From Angiostrongylus vasorum (lineage: Eukaryota > Nematoda > Chromadorea > Rhabditida > Metastrongylidae): 64,000 nucleotides of DNA. The DNA lies in assembly GCA_018806985.1 (NCBI GenBank), contig JADANN010000256.1, forward strand, positions 161,501 through 225,500. The letters run 5' to 3'. Made by a program: the position numbers and the translations under genes. The stretch's first letter is position 1. Each line of letters opens with the position of its first letter. Positions 14,015 through 26,000 of this stretch are shown in pieces. Below the pieces are notes generated by a model that did not search any database, was not told where the DNA came from, and saw only the letters and a program-made list of their open reading frames with translations.

Positions 14015-17000
14015 GATTGCTCTATTATTTCCTCAACACAAGAGGAAATGGACAAATGTCCAGAGTTATTGAAGAATTCCATTTCCAAAGGCTACGAACT
14101 ATAGCTCCTCGGCATAGGTGTAGAGGAAAACCCAACTCCACAAGCGATAACTGCAGCAATAGTAAGGTTTTTCGTTATCCTGCCCTTGATTCAAAGCGAA
14201 ATAAGTGCAGCTATAAAAAATTTACTTATGGACGGCCGGATCTGGTCTCTTGTAAAAGGTGCGGAGATGAATACGTTGGCGAAACGCGTAGAACAGTCTG
14301 CGTCCATATAAAGACGTGAATTTAGTCGGTGAACTTAAACCAAATACTACACTAAGCATGCATGGGACGCAGACATAACGGAGAACATTTCGAAGTAGAA
14401 GTTAGCACTCTCGCACAGGAATCGAAAAGTTCAGCGCGGAAAACTCTCGAAGCATTCTGGATAAATTTCAGGATTCCGAAAGTGGACCGCAAGGAGGAAT
14501 TGCTGGTAATCATGAGTGATCTCACAAAGTATATAAGATATTTTAGTGTGGAGGGGGAATTATGCTGCCATAAAAGACTTATAGAAAGCAGTGAGTTAGC
14601 GAAGAAGCTGTTTTGTTTTCAATGCGATTGAAATCATAGTTTAATATTTTCTCTGCTTGGTTATGGAGGTGTTTGGCTGGGTAGATTGCAATTGTGAACT
14701 TGACCTTTCCAAGCTCTCAAGAAGTTGAAATCCGCTGATAAGTCAGCTTGTTCATACATAAAGAGAAGTGCCTCGTGTTTGCACACCAAGAAATTGAATT
14801 ATTCGATCACTGCAGAGGTTAATAGAAAGTCGGTCATGGGAATTACAGTGTTGCTTTTTTGAGAGAGTATTGTCCACAGTCGCGCAGCTGCAGGCTTCGT
14901 ACACTCACCATCTTCTCGTTATCAGTGAATTGTTAGCAGGAGTTTCCATATTTAACGGAGGGCTTACTTATCGATTGTATAGGTGGTGTTAATCATTGCA
15001 ATTCTTATTTTCTGTTGTACTGATGCGTGAAACTTTACGGCGGAAAAAATGTTACTGATGAGCAAATGTTGTAGATTGTCTTTGTAATGTGACTTACAAC
15101 CACAACCATGCCGAGATATTCGCAAAACTTGTGATTGCTGACGGCATCGTTAGGTAGAAAACTAGGTGAGAGAAACGCAGATTAAGAGCCTTCGTGGCGC
15201 AGTGTGTAGTGCGCGAGTCCTCGGGAAAGGAACTCGTGGTTCGATCTGGCCTGGGATCTAAGTTTTGCGAATATTTCGGCATCGTTGTGGTTGTAATTCA
15301 CATAATACCCTGCTGTGAAAAAATTATAGTAGGAAGAAAATAGAAGATTAAAATTGTTTATATAATGGTTTTTTAAGCGAAAGAAAGAGGTACGTCTCTA
15401 GACAAAAATTTTTATTTCTTCGACAGTTGATAAAGTTCTTGTTGTTTTGATGTTCGGGCGTCGCTACATTGGTACTACATCAGTAAATGTACCGTTAGTT
15501 ATTGATATTACAATGTGGTTCAGGGGAAGTTGTTGGGCAGACCAGTACTTGATGCTTCATATATAATTCTGATGCCAGTTTGCAGGCGTTGGATGGATGG
15601 GATGCAGTTTTCCTAGTGTGGTAGTTAAACCACTGGATTTGAGTGTAGAGCATTGCCTTATCGTCTTATGTTACCTGGCCTTTCGGACCTCTATGTTCTG
15701 TTGAAATCTTGCAGCAGAAAATCATTACCAACAGATATGGGTATATTTTTTGGGTTATAGGCCGCACAGTGGCTTAGTTTTTAGTGCCATAAAGCCTATT
15801 TGTATCAAGTTTTTATACTGGTCAACTTCGGAATTGTTGAACATAGGCCACAATATGCCCACTACGGCCTATTTGGCCACAGTATCCTTGAAATCGGCTT
15901 TGTCATGTTTTGTATTTTTTTCCTCAGAACGAAGAGGGCCCCTAATTTTATGTGGCAACAGCGTGAGACGATGCCTAGTTTTTCACCACACGAGCTGCGA
16001 TTTGACATCAACTCTTGCCGTCCACATTGTCCTAACGAAAGATGATTCCGTCTCGTCTATTGCATTTTTCCCTTTTTTCTGTCAGATTTTATAGCGCTCT
16101 CTGAATTTCTGATATTACACATATTTTCTCTGTTCTTATTTTCTCATTGTTTTTTTTAAAGAGTGTTTTCGACTTTTGTGCGTGAAGAAACGAAGATCAG
16201 AATCTCGATCGCTATCCAGGCGTGGTTCTTTCAGTGTTTGTTGGTTGATTTGGCAACGTATAAGGACTAAATTTGGACAGTTTTCAAACAGACCCTCAAT
16301 TAACCTCGCTAGCAAAATAACCAGTACGTATTTAAATTGCCTAGCTTACACGAGGTTGACAAAAAAATTTTATTTGGCTAATGTCTGGACGTGTTCGCCC
16401 TCTTCAGAGCCGATTGTCCGAGTCGATGGTCAAATTTATTTATCAACCTCGTGTAAGCCTAACCATTTAAATGAAAGTAAATGTTGAAACCTTTTTTGTA
16501 TTTATCAATTTTATACGATAACCATGATTCATCGTTGTGACTGGAAATGAAATAACAATATTTACTTGCTAGAAATTGAACTTGGTATTTCTAACACAAT
16601 GGGCGATGCTTGGTGACAGTTTTCCGATAGGTACCGGTAATGTTTTAGTGACTAGGACGCTTAAGAAATTGAGAACTTTAAAAGAGGAAACTAGAAGAAA
16701 CATTGCTCTATAGCTTTGCGGTTGTACATAGTTTGTATAAAATATTCTTTTGATTTCAAATTTGTTCAGAACTCAACTTTGCAAGAAAATCATAATTTCG
16801 TATTGATAGGATAGGAAAACTTCATCTTATTAGCAAGGATCTCTTAATTCCAATTATTTCTAAATTGAATGTTAACGTTCACTACGAAGTGAAATGTGTT
16901 TTAATGTTGGAGGAAAATACGGACTTTAGTTATTCAAATTTGACACTAAAGATGAAAGATGTAAGAGATAAATCGTTCGGCGTTGATCAGTCTCATAGAA

Positions 17001-20000
17001 ATTTGCTATACATTCGACTGCATCAAAATGGAGAGTTTAGCTCGTATACTGACTTGCAGGGGCTTACCAGTATATTAATTTAGTGTTTTTATTGTCGCTG
17101 ACAAGTTTGCCGGTTTTGCCAACCGAACAGAGGATGAACTGCTTGGCGTCTCTAATCACTTCTCTACGTAGGCGCTGCAAGTTGATGAAAGGGTGAATAA
17201 TGAAGCAATCGGCCTTGATCAATCCCTGAATGTTGCGTCGTGCATTGGACTTTACGAAACATCGCTAAAGTGATTAACTACATATCTGGCGTGTGTAATG
17301 ACTTACGGCGAGCTACTGCGGGGTCAAGTCAGTTATCCTTCCGAACGAATCTGTTAATCATTTGCTGACTCTGGAGGGAGGGATCTGTTGATGATAATGA
17401 TACGCGAGATCAAACCAGTGACCGGAACCAGTGCGTATGACAGAGCAGCTCTAACCACTGCGCTATGCGCGTTCGTAAAGGCGAAAGTTCCTAAAGACGT
17501 GCAGAATTATGACTCTGCTGAGTGGGACCTGTCAAAAACTGCAGATGTAGGGTCTTTTGATTGTGATGAGACTTAGTCACGGTTTATTGGATGAAAGAAA
17601 GTAAATGTGCATCGATAATTGTACTTCCTAGGCGAAGGGCTTTAAAGATTGCATGTAGGACGGGGAGGGGCTTCCCATGCGGAGAAATGATTGGGTAAAC
17701 AGGGCACTGTTATGATATCTAAGACCCATAAGTCATCTCTCTCCAAAACCTTCGGCAATTGTGTTTACGGAAAAGCGGCATGTTTGGCGTCCTCTTCTCC
17801 ATAAGTCAAGAAAGATAGATTGCGAAATGTTTCCGAGCGTGCGGTTTAACGCATACATTAAAAAAATTATGATAATAAGAGTTTTGGTAACTCATTCCGA
17901 ATAGAAACTCTGTGGAAAAACACCAATGAGCACATAGCGGGAAAACAAAGCCACTGTGGAGTGTACATCTAGACTACAATTGGATCTGTATAAACATCTC
18001 CGAATCCTTCTCAGCTGCAAATCAGTTTTTGGGTGTTCTGTTCACCAATAGCTGTTTTTCGTCTCTAACTCTAAGTTCCTAAAGCATTCAGAGTTTATTG
18101 ACTCATTTTTTTTTAAAGTTTACTTGACCAGGATCTCAATAAGCAGAGTAGATGTACGTGATTAATCTGGTATTTGTCACATCGACGCCAAAGAGTAGCT
18201 TACGCCCCAACCACGTCCAATCATCGAATAAGATCTCTTTTAATTGGAAAAAAGCCTTTTAGATGATGGAGCGGTGTATTACGTCACTTTTGATTGTAAC
18301 AGATGTTGTCAGTATTATCCATCGCTGGATGTCGATGCAAAAATAGTTAATCACAAAGCCTTTGTGCCATTTAATTAGCAGCACTTCTGGTAGTTATCAC
18401 CTTTCTATCATCTTTTGTGCTATCCATCGGAAACATTCGGGAACATTTCCACGCACATAAATATGGCTCCGTCATTTAGTCTAGACAACCGAGGACAAAC
18501 TAAAGTTACAAGTGTGCAGAACGTTTTGGTAAAGCATTGCTGATGTCTTTGCAGATGAACTAACTTCTCGTTCTTTTTCTAAAGCCGCTGCATTTCTGCT
18601 TTATCGTGCTATGTGAATGAATATTTATTAAACTTTATTAAAGTTGTAGTAGGCAGTAAATAGAAAGTTAACACATTGTGATTTCAACTAAAGCCCCAGC
18701 TTAACTGGGGTTCATTGCTGATTTTGGCTCACCAAATCAATATCGTTGACGGATACCTGTTAATGGCACTGATCAATAAATCTTGCTGAGAGACAGGCGA
18801 AACGAAGGACCTGCATGGTGTGGTGGTGAACGCGTTAGCCCTCGGAAAGGGTAACAGTGCGTTCGTTCCCAACCGCAGACATCTGCGGGCCGGAGTTTTG
18901 CAAATATCTTAGCATCATTGTGTTTATTAAACGCTTGAAATATGTTTGTTTCAGTGCGAATATCTCACGAACACGTAGCGGCTCCATGAGCAAGAAGCAA
19001 ATCGATCATATTAACAAGAATCGAGGTAGTTTTTAATCATTTTTATGCTTGTTCATTAGAAAAAAAACTGCCCTTGTGTTGCATTTCTCCACACTGGGGG
19101 AAATCCATTGGTTTATTACTTACTGCTCTCTTATTGTTTCTTGTTTACTGAGACTATTTCGGAAGAATTTATTCTTAGAATTTGTTGAAGGTCCTCGTAC
19201 TGCACCCCTTTGATATACTGGATATACCCACTAATCAACAGGCTTGCCTACCAATAAGTTACCGGTTACCGACTTCTTTTTGCTGTAAATGCTCCTTTTT
19301 GTTTGCGTTAGTCTTTGCTTAAACTCCTGCTAAATATAAAATAGGCTTACTATTGCTGATTTGTTGTGAGTAGTCTTTAATGAGTAAGCTTGAGAAGTCA
19401 TCAATTCCAGTTATAAAAATACAAAACCTGGAATATTTTGTTGGTTTCTGTAAAAAATTAGTGTGAACTGTTGAGAGTTCTAACTTTTTCTCATTCGTTC
19501 GGGTGATTGCAAAGTGTTTGTGGCTGGCACACAGTAGTTGAGTTGTCCAGCCAGTTCGCTCCTTCTTAGTGACTGCCTTATACTGAAAAACGGGTTGCAA
19601 ACTTTCTGCATTTAAATTATTGGGATTGTTAGCAACAATAATGCTAAAATCACGTTACTTGTTAGGCATCTAATTTAAATATTGTTCTATCGGCGGTACA
19701 GACTTCTGTGTAGATACTATGAGTTTGTCTCATGGACTGCCTGGATATTTGGAAACTTGGACGGCCCATCCTCACTGGTTTTGCGAGCCTCAGCATGTTC
19801 TCCATTTTTCGGAGTTTTGCTGTCTTAGCCATTGTGTTTCCTTGGAGTCCCGAGGTCAGCCTGGCCAGTCTTCCCTAGGTCTTCACCACCACAGGCAGTG
19901 GCCGCCTTTGTGGATCAGAGAGAGATTTGCCACCATGTGACTTTGATACCAGGGCGGTGGTGGATCCTAGTATTGGTTTACTCTTAGCTTGGCTTCCTGA

Positions 20001-23000
20001 TGGAAAAGCCGCACTTTTCGGCTTAGGAGAACCTGCCCGGGAGGTATAAATCCCTCCGCTGTACATCCCAACCCGACACCCAATAACACCTAGCAACGAT
20101 GAAGCAGTAAACCGTTGGGAGTACCTCTTACCAGCGACGATTAAATTCGTAGAAAAAGATGTGTCAGCAATATTCGCTTTTGTTCCTAGTAGTTAGGGAA
20201 AAATAGTGTTGGTTTTATTTCTTAAAAAAGAGTTTTGTTCTCTTATGTTCGCACCATCTACACAATCCCAGAGCGCAGAACTGGAATGAAAATGAAAATG
20301 CAGATTCGAGCGTTGAGAGTGTCGGTAGCGCCATGCTTTCGTTGACGATGTTCACTTGAAGGCATTTATTGAAGTAGATTCGTGCAGAACAGTGAAAAAG
20401 CTTGCGGATGAAGCATGGGAACAGTTTTTGAGCCGCCTAAACCAAATGGGGAAATTAAAAAAATCTCGAGAAATAGTACATTACAGACTGAAAGCGGTGT
20501 TAGGAGATGGTCATCGTGAAATATTTTCCGTATTTCGTCTTTGCAAGAGTAGACGGTTTTTCTTTCATGACCGCATTGTGATGTGAGGCGAAAGTAGCGG
20601 AAAATGTTACGTTAGCCTAGGATGAGGACAATAATGGGCAAAGATAAAGCAGCGGAATAATTTCCAGGGCTAAATTTGTACCAGAAGAAGGTTACAGCAG
20701 CTGTTTGATAGTCTGGAGATGAAGTCGTCCACTCTACCTGACAGCACGCACAAAAACTGCGGGGATTCTGCATTTCATCGATCAATAGGAAGAAACTCAT
20801 TCAGTTGGACGAGAACGCATGTCCCGACACTCCGCAACAAACACCGCAGAAGTTGAACAAATCGTGTACCAATATGCCCCATCAAGTATGCTGATTGAAC
20901 TTCTGAATACTGAGCAGCTGAATGAGTGCTGTTAAGTACGTCAACACACACAGTTAGAGTCCTCAATACCCAAGCTGCTGCTAAAAACGCCATCAGAGAA
21001 TTCGAGGTGACCTAAAAGCCGGAATTTTACAGAGATAGATTAGATAAATGTGTATCTGAAATTGATGCTTGAAAACCCGCTTTATTTTTGAAACAACTTA
21101 ACGGAAAGGAATGCATTAGTCCATATGTCTTCATAGTCTAGAGTTAAATTCCGGTCTCTTGATTAGAATGATGAAGGCTGGGAGTCTCATCTTTCATTCA
21201 CCCCAACCCCCCAATTTGCAGTGTGGGATCCTGTTATTTTCTGTTGAGAAATGCTGCGTTCTACGTCGTACATTGGAGGCATCGGCATCAGCGATCGCGG
21301 GTCTTTCGAAATGTCAGCTACGCCGCAATCAGCCGGACCCAGTGTTATGGAAGAGAAACGCCTTCACCTCATGATTGACAACAGGTATTACGTTAAATTC
21401 TTCTTCGAGATCACAAATAGCAACTGAGGCAAAAGAACCTTTTTCCAAACAATTCGATCAAGAGTAACATTGTTGACGAAGTTCGAAAGGGTCTAACGGG
21501 TGGACTAGATTTCTCAGTTATGTAATTAGTTGTGAAAACATAACCCGCCCTTTGTCATATAATCTGAATTAATAGACAGGTACTTTTGTGCCTACGTTTT
21601 GAATTTATAGCAAATAACTTGTCTTTCAAACAGTGTCAAGTTGTTTTTTCTGACCCTACGTCCTTGTTGTAATGGTGGCTGCGATCGATGCACCAACATA
21701 TTATAGCGACCAATGTGTTAGTCTTTGAGTTATCAAGGAAATATTAGGTAGTATAGCGATTATTTAGTTGATTAGTCGTTGCTGTGTTTCTGCCGTGCTG
21801 TCGAATGTAGATCAGTGTCGTGATGCCAACTATTTGGAAGTTCTATAATGTATAAGTATTTAACCCTTAACGTTTGAGAAGCTGTCATTACGAGTCGAGA
21901 AATAGAAATTGTAGTTTTGTGGGACTACAAATGATCTGTACGCTGCTCCCACTCGGAACCGCCGACGTTGGGTTATGAGTGAGAGCGTTAGAGGCCTGCT
22001 TCCTCGTTTAAATTAAGTCCGGCACTGTGATGAACTGTTTGCCTGTATCTGCTCATTGTTCATCATATGGGTCTTGCTGACTGTTGTTTTTACAGCGTAA
22101 ATCTGGAACCTGGGTAATTATAGCTTTGTATGAATGCGTCGTTTTCTTGTTCAGCAATCGCGAGGTTATTATACAGCATACATTTACTTCAAAGAAAAAA
22201 CACAATACGATACAACAGTAGCTGACGTTTCGCCAATATCGCCTTCAGAGTTTGGAAGGGCACACTGATATACAATTTATTAGGCCAAATGCTTCAATAA
22301 CACTTACAAAAAGACGGAAAGCTCTATGGCATTTACATGATCAACAGCTTCTCGAAACACTCACCGCTTTTTTTTCCGTGATTTTCAATGAGGAGGGTTA
22401 GAACAGCTGATTATAGTCGCATATGGTTGATGACTGCACCACTCCACACCAAAACTCGACGCGATGATACGGGCCAGATCGCGTTTGACCTCTGGGCATT
22501 TCTCTCTGCTATTCATTCTAGGGTTTATGGTATTTATCCAGAAAGCCTCAAGAAGTTTTTCGCGTTGGTGTTTGGGCATCCTGTGCGAGGATATTGACTT
22601 TTTACTTCAAAAATCGTCTCCACTATGCTTTTGTATCCTATGCGTGCCTAGTGGAGTACTTCGTCTTGCTTTTCGTTTGCCATCCAGATGTTCTTTTATA
22701 CGGATACACAAGGGTCTGCCCGTTTCGCCAATACATTCAAGGGCAAATTACTCAATTTGTTGTTTCACATAGACGGTCATACAAGCGGTTGCGAACTAAC
22801 TGACGACGTAGAGGATCCGGTGGTATTTCAACTATCGCTACCGATTCCTCTAGACCTGCCCTTTTTAGGCATCGCTTTATAGCTATGCTTACTTCATTGC
22901 TAATAAAGGGCAACATAAACAGGACTTTCTTTTGGTCAAGTGTTTCGTTTCGGCGCGTCGCTCTCCTTCTAAACTTATCTCTTGTGGTAACTATTTCGTA

Positions 23001-26000
23001 GCCATTGGAGATGGCTATTTGCCGAGCCAAGTCGCGCGATTCTTCCTTTGGTTCCCTGGTTGTGCACACAGTGGTGGCTGTTCGAAACTTCTTTCTCACA
23101 AGCGCCGTTTTTGTATTTGAAGGGTGGGAAGAGAGGAAATGAACCAGGATGTTTTTGTTACTTGGTTTTCGGTTTTTATGTTACCGTTCCCACCCTCTAT
23201 TCCCACCCTTTACACACAAAGAGGGCGCTTTTGGGAAACATGTTTCGAACAGCCACCTTTGTGTGCACAACCAGGGAACTGAAGGCAGAATCGCGACTTG
23301 GCTTGGTAAATAGCTATCTCCAATGGCTACGAAATAGTAACCCCACGAGATAAGTTTAGAAGGAGAGTGACGCGCCCAAGCGAAACACGTGTCCAAAAGA
23401 AAGTCCCGTTTGTGTTGCTTTTTTATTAGCGATGAAGTAAGCTTAGCTATTAAACGATGCTAAAGAAGGGCAGGTCTAGAGGAATAGGTAGCGATAGTTG
23501 AAATACTACCGGCTACTCTACGTCGTCAGTTAGTTCGTAACCGCCTGTATGACCGTCTATGCGAAACAACAAATTGCATAATTTTCCCTTACGGCAGGAA
23601 CGGTGATTGCATGAGTTCAGGTACGATATACCTGATCTCTTGTAATAATTGCGGAGATGAATATATTGGCGAAACGTGCAGACCCTTGTGTATCCGTATA
23701 AAAGAATACCCAGATGGCAAACGAAAACTAAGACAAAGTACCCCACTAGGCACGCATTGGATACAAAAGCATAGCGGAGACGATTTTGAAGCAAAAGTCA
23801 ATATCCTCGCACGTGAGACTAAAACACCAACGCGCAAACTTCTTGGGAGGCTTTTTGGATAAATGCCAAAAACCCTACAATGAATAGCAGGGAGGAATGG
23901 CCAGAGATCACACGCGACTTGGCCCCGTATGTTCGCATCAATTTCTGATGTAGGGTGGTGCAGTCATCAACCATATGCGACTATAATCAGCTGTTCTAAT
24001 CTTCCTCATCGGAAGTCACGAAAATAGCGGCGAGTGTTTCGAGAAGCTGTTGATCATGTAATTGCCGTAGAGTTTTTCGTCTTTTTGTAAGTGTTATTGA
24101 AGCGTTTGGCCTAGCAAATTGTATATCAGTGTACCCTTCCACGCTCTAAAGAAGGTGATACTGCTGAAAAAGTCAGCTACTGTTGTATTGTATTGTGTTT
24201 TTCTATGGAAGTAAATGTATGCTATATAACAACCTCGCGATTGCTGAACATGAAAATGACACATTCATATTCCAATGCCGAGGTTAATGGAAAGTCGATT
24301 CTGGGAACTGTTACACCTTTATATTTAGTAGTAACATTGATACAGCAATAACAACATGGCGATATCAGGAAATGAAAACGGCATAAACGTTAGGACATCA
24401 ATGAAATCGCTAAGTGAGTTTGAATCTACATTTAAATGTGGGTGTTGGTTCTGCAATGGACTGGTGAAGTAGTGTGAAGAAGTATCACATGGAATACAAC
24501 TTGACCAAGAAGAGCAATGAACAAGTGGAGTGCCGGAAGAAATGAGACCAGATGGATGGTAGCGAGAGTAGTTTCTATGATACACTACTGAAGTAATGTG
24601 AGGGGACAAGTGTTCCATAGAATACAACAACAGCTGTAACAATGTGATCATCGTGGTAAGAAGCGGTTGTAGAATTGAAATAGCTTTAATACAACCGTGA
24701 TTGTTGGAGTAGTAATATTCATAACATGCAAAAGTGATTAATACTGCTTTTTACAGAATCAGGTGGAACGAGAATGTGAAGGTTGAAACAGTATTTAAGC
24801 GAATGAAAAAGATTACCACGGCTTCTATTTATTTCTGGGGTAGGCGTGACCCTTTTCAGTTAATTTTTTGTGCGAATACAAATGCTGACGTAGATTCCCT
24901 GGACTGTTGGTTTTCTATGTGTGTAGATGCAAGATCAAGTTGTGATGGTAAGCAAAGTTGCTAGAGAAAGTCAAAAGTAACTAGAGGGGCTTTGCTATAA
25001 TGGATCGCGATAACTTCTGTCATAAAAGTAGAATGGATCAACCGAGTAGCAAGAACGCGGTCATGTGAAACTTAACTAGCTAGCGGCGACTTTTTTATAT
25101 TGGCTTTGTGTGGGCAGATGTATGGTTGTTGACTCCAGGACCATCTCATAAATCACTGTTGTTGCGACAAATGCCTTCTACGGAGACATAAACAGTGTTC
25201 TATCTCATCTGATATTAATGCGTATCCTTCTATCCAGAGTGTTGCAGCTATCGAGACCTAGAGGATGCCTTAGAGGTATAAACAACGGTTTGAATATGCG
25301 GTTTACAATGATCTGGTATCGTAATTGTTGTTGTAACAAATCCTTGGATTGCATCTGAATTGGCATAAATCACTATCCGAAGCCACACAGAATCAAGTTG
25401 TTATAGAGTTTTATGTCCTTCTTAAGGATGTTTATTGATCAACTTGTCGACAATTTTTTTACACCGGAGAATAGAGTAGTTGGTGAACAAGGGAAAAACA
25501 CTTTCGAATAGCAGTACATTTCATTCTGAGTGTTTAAACGGCGAGCATGAATTTTCAATTTCACTTTGTTAACCATAAATAGTTCAGTCTTTTTTTTCTT
25601 TGTACAAGTCGTACATTTGTTCCTTTCTAAACAGTGAACACTATCGTATTTCTGAATTAGAATTCCAGTCGAACAAGGACCATCTCATGTAGCCCGGTTC
25701 CGGATGGCTCTGTAAGTGCGGGCACGACGGCTTCTCACCCCGGATTTCCGCTCAGCCAACCATCTAGGTAATGGTTGCCGTTGATATTGATCCATCACCA
25801 TTCTGATGCGTTTTCCATTAATTTAATCGCAGTTCCTAGCTAACATACGCATCGATTTTCTGCTTCCTTTCTGTCCATGCTCTTATTAATTCATGAATAA
25901 TAAATTTCGATCGAATAACGCCATGTTTTCCCATTTTTCCGTCCAGTAATCTACAGTCGATGACTAACCTGTATACACCATACATTTAATCTATTTGTTA

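Larger units (their letters stand above)
12845..14855 (+). mobile_element. Penelope-like retroelement, long degenerate copy
   Basis: The order of pieces is that of a PLE: a basic N-terminal part ([14 protein letters not shown]), a short intron (13168-13212), [14 protein letters not shown], reverse-transcriptase blocks ([60 protein letters not shown]), a catalytic motif region reading Y-I-N-D-C after an AT microsatellite, [15 protein letters not shown], a basic linker with [12 protein letters not shown], and a C-terminal GIY-YIG-type endonuclease ([20 protein letters not shown], then [12 protein letters not shown] and [10 protein letters not shown]). Several stops and frameshifts make it non-coding. 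A hammerhead-like motif follows at 14711. The element lies in nsy-1 intron 17. Confidence 0.8.

Noticed and set aside
15187..15260. Functional tRNA gene
   Set aside because: A and B boxes are present but I could not close an acceptor stem or a proper anticodon arm; it sits within an inverted repeat element.
20356..20586. Extra nsy-1 exon
   Set aside because: The frame ends in a stop without donor, and exons 18 and 19 join in phase without it.
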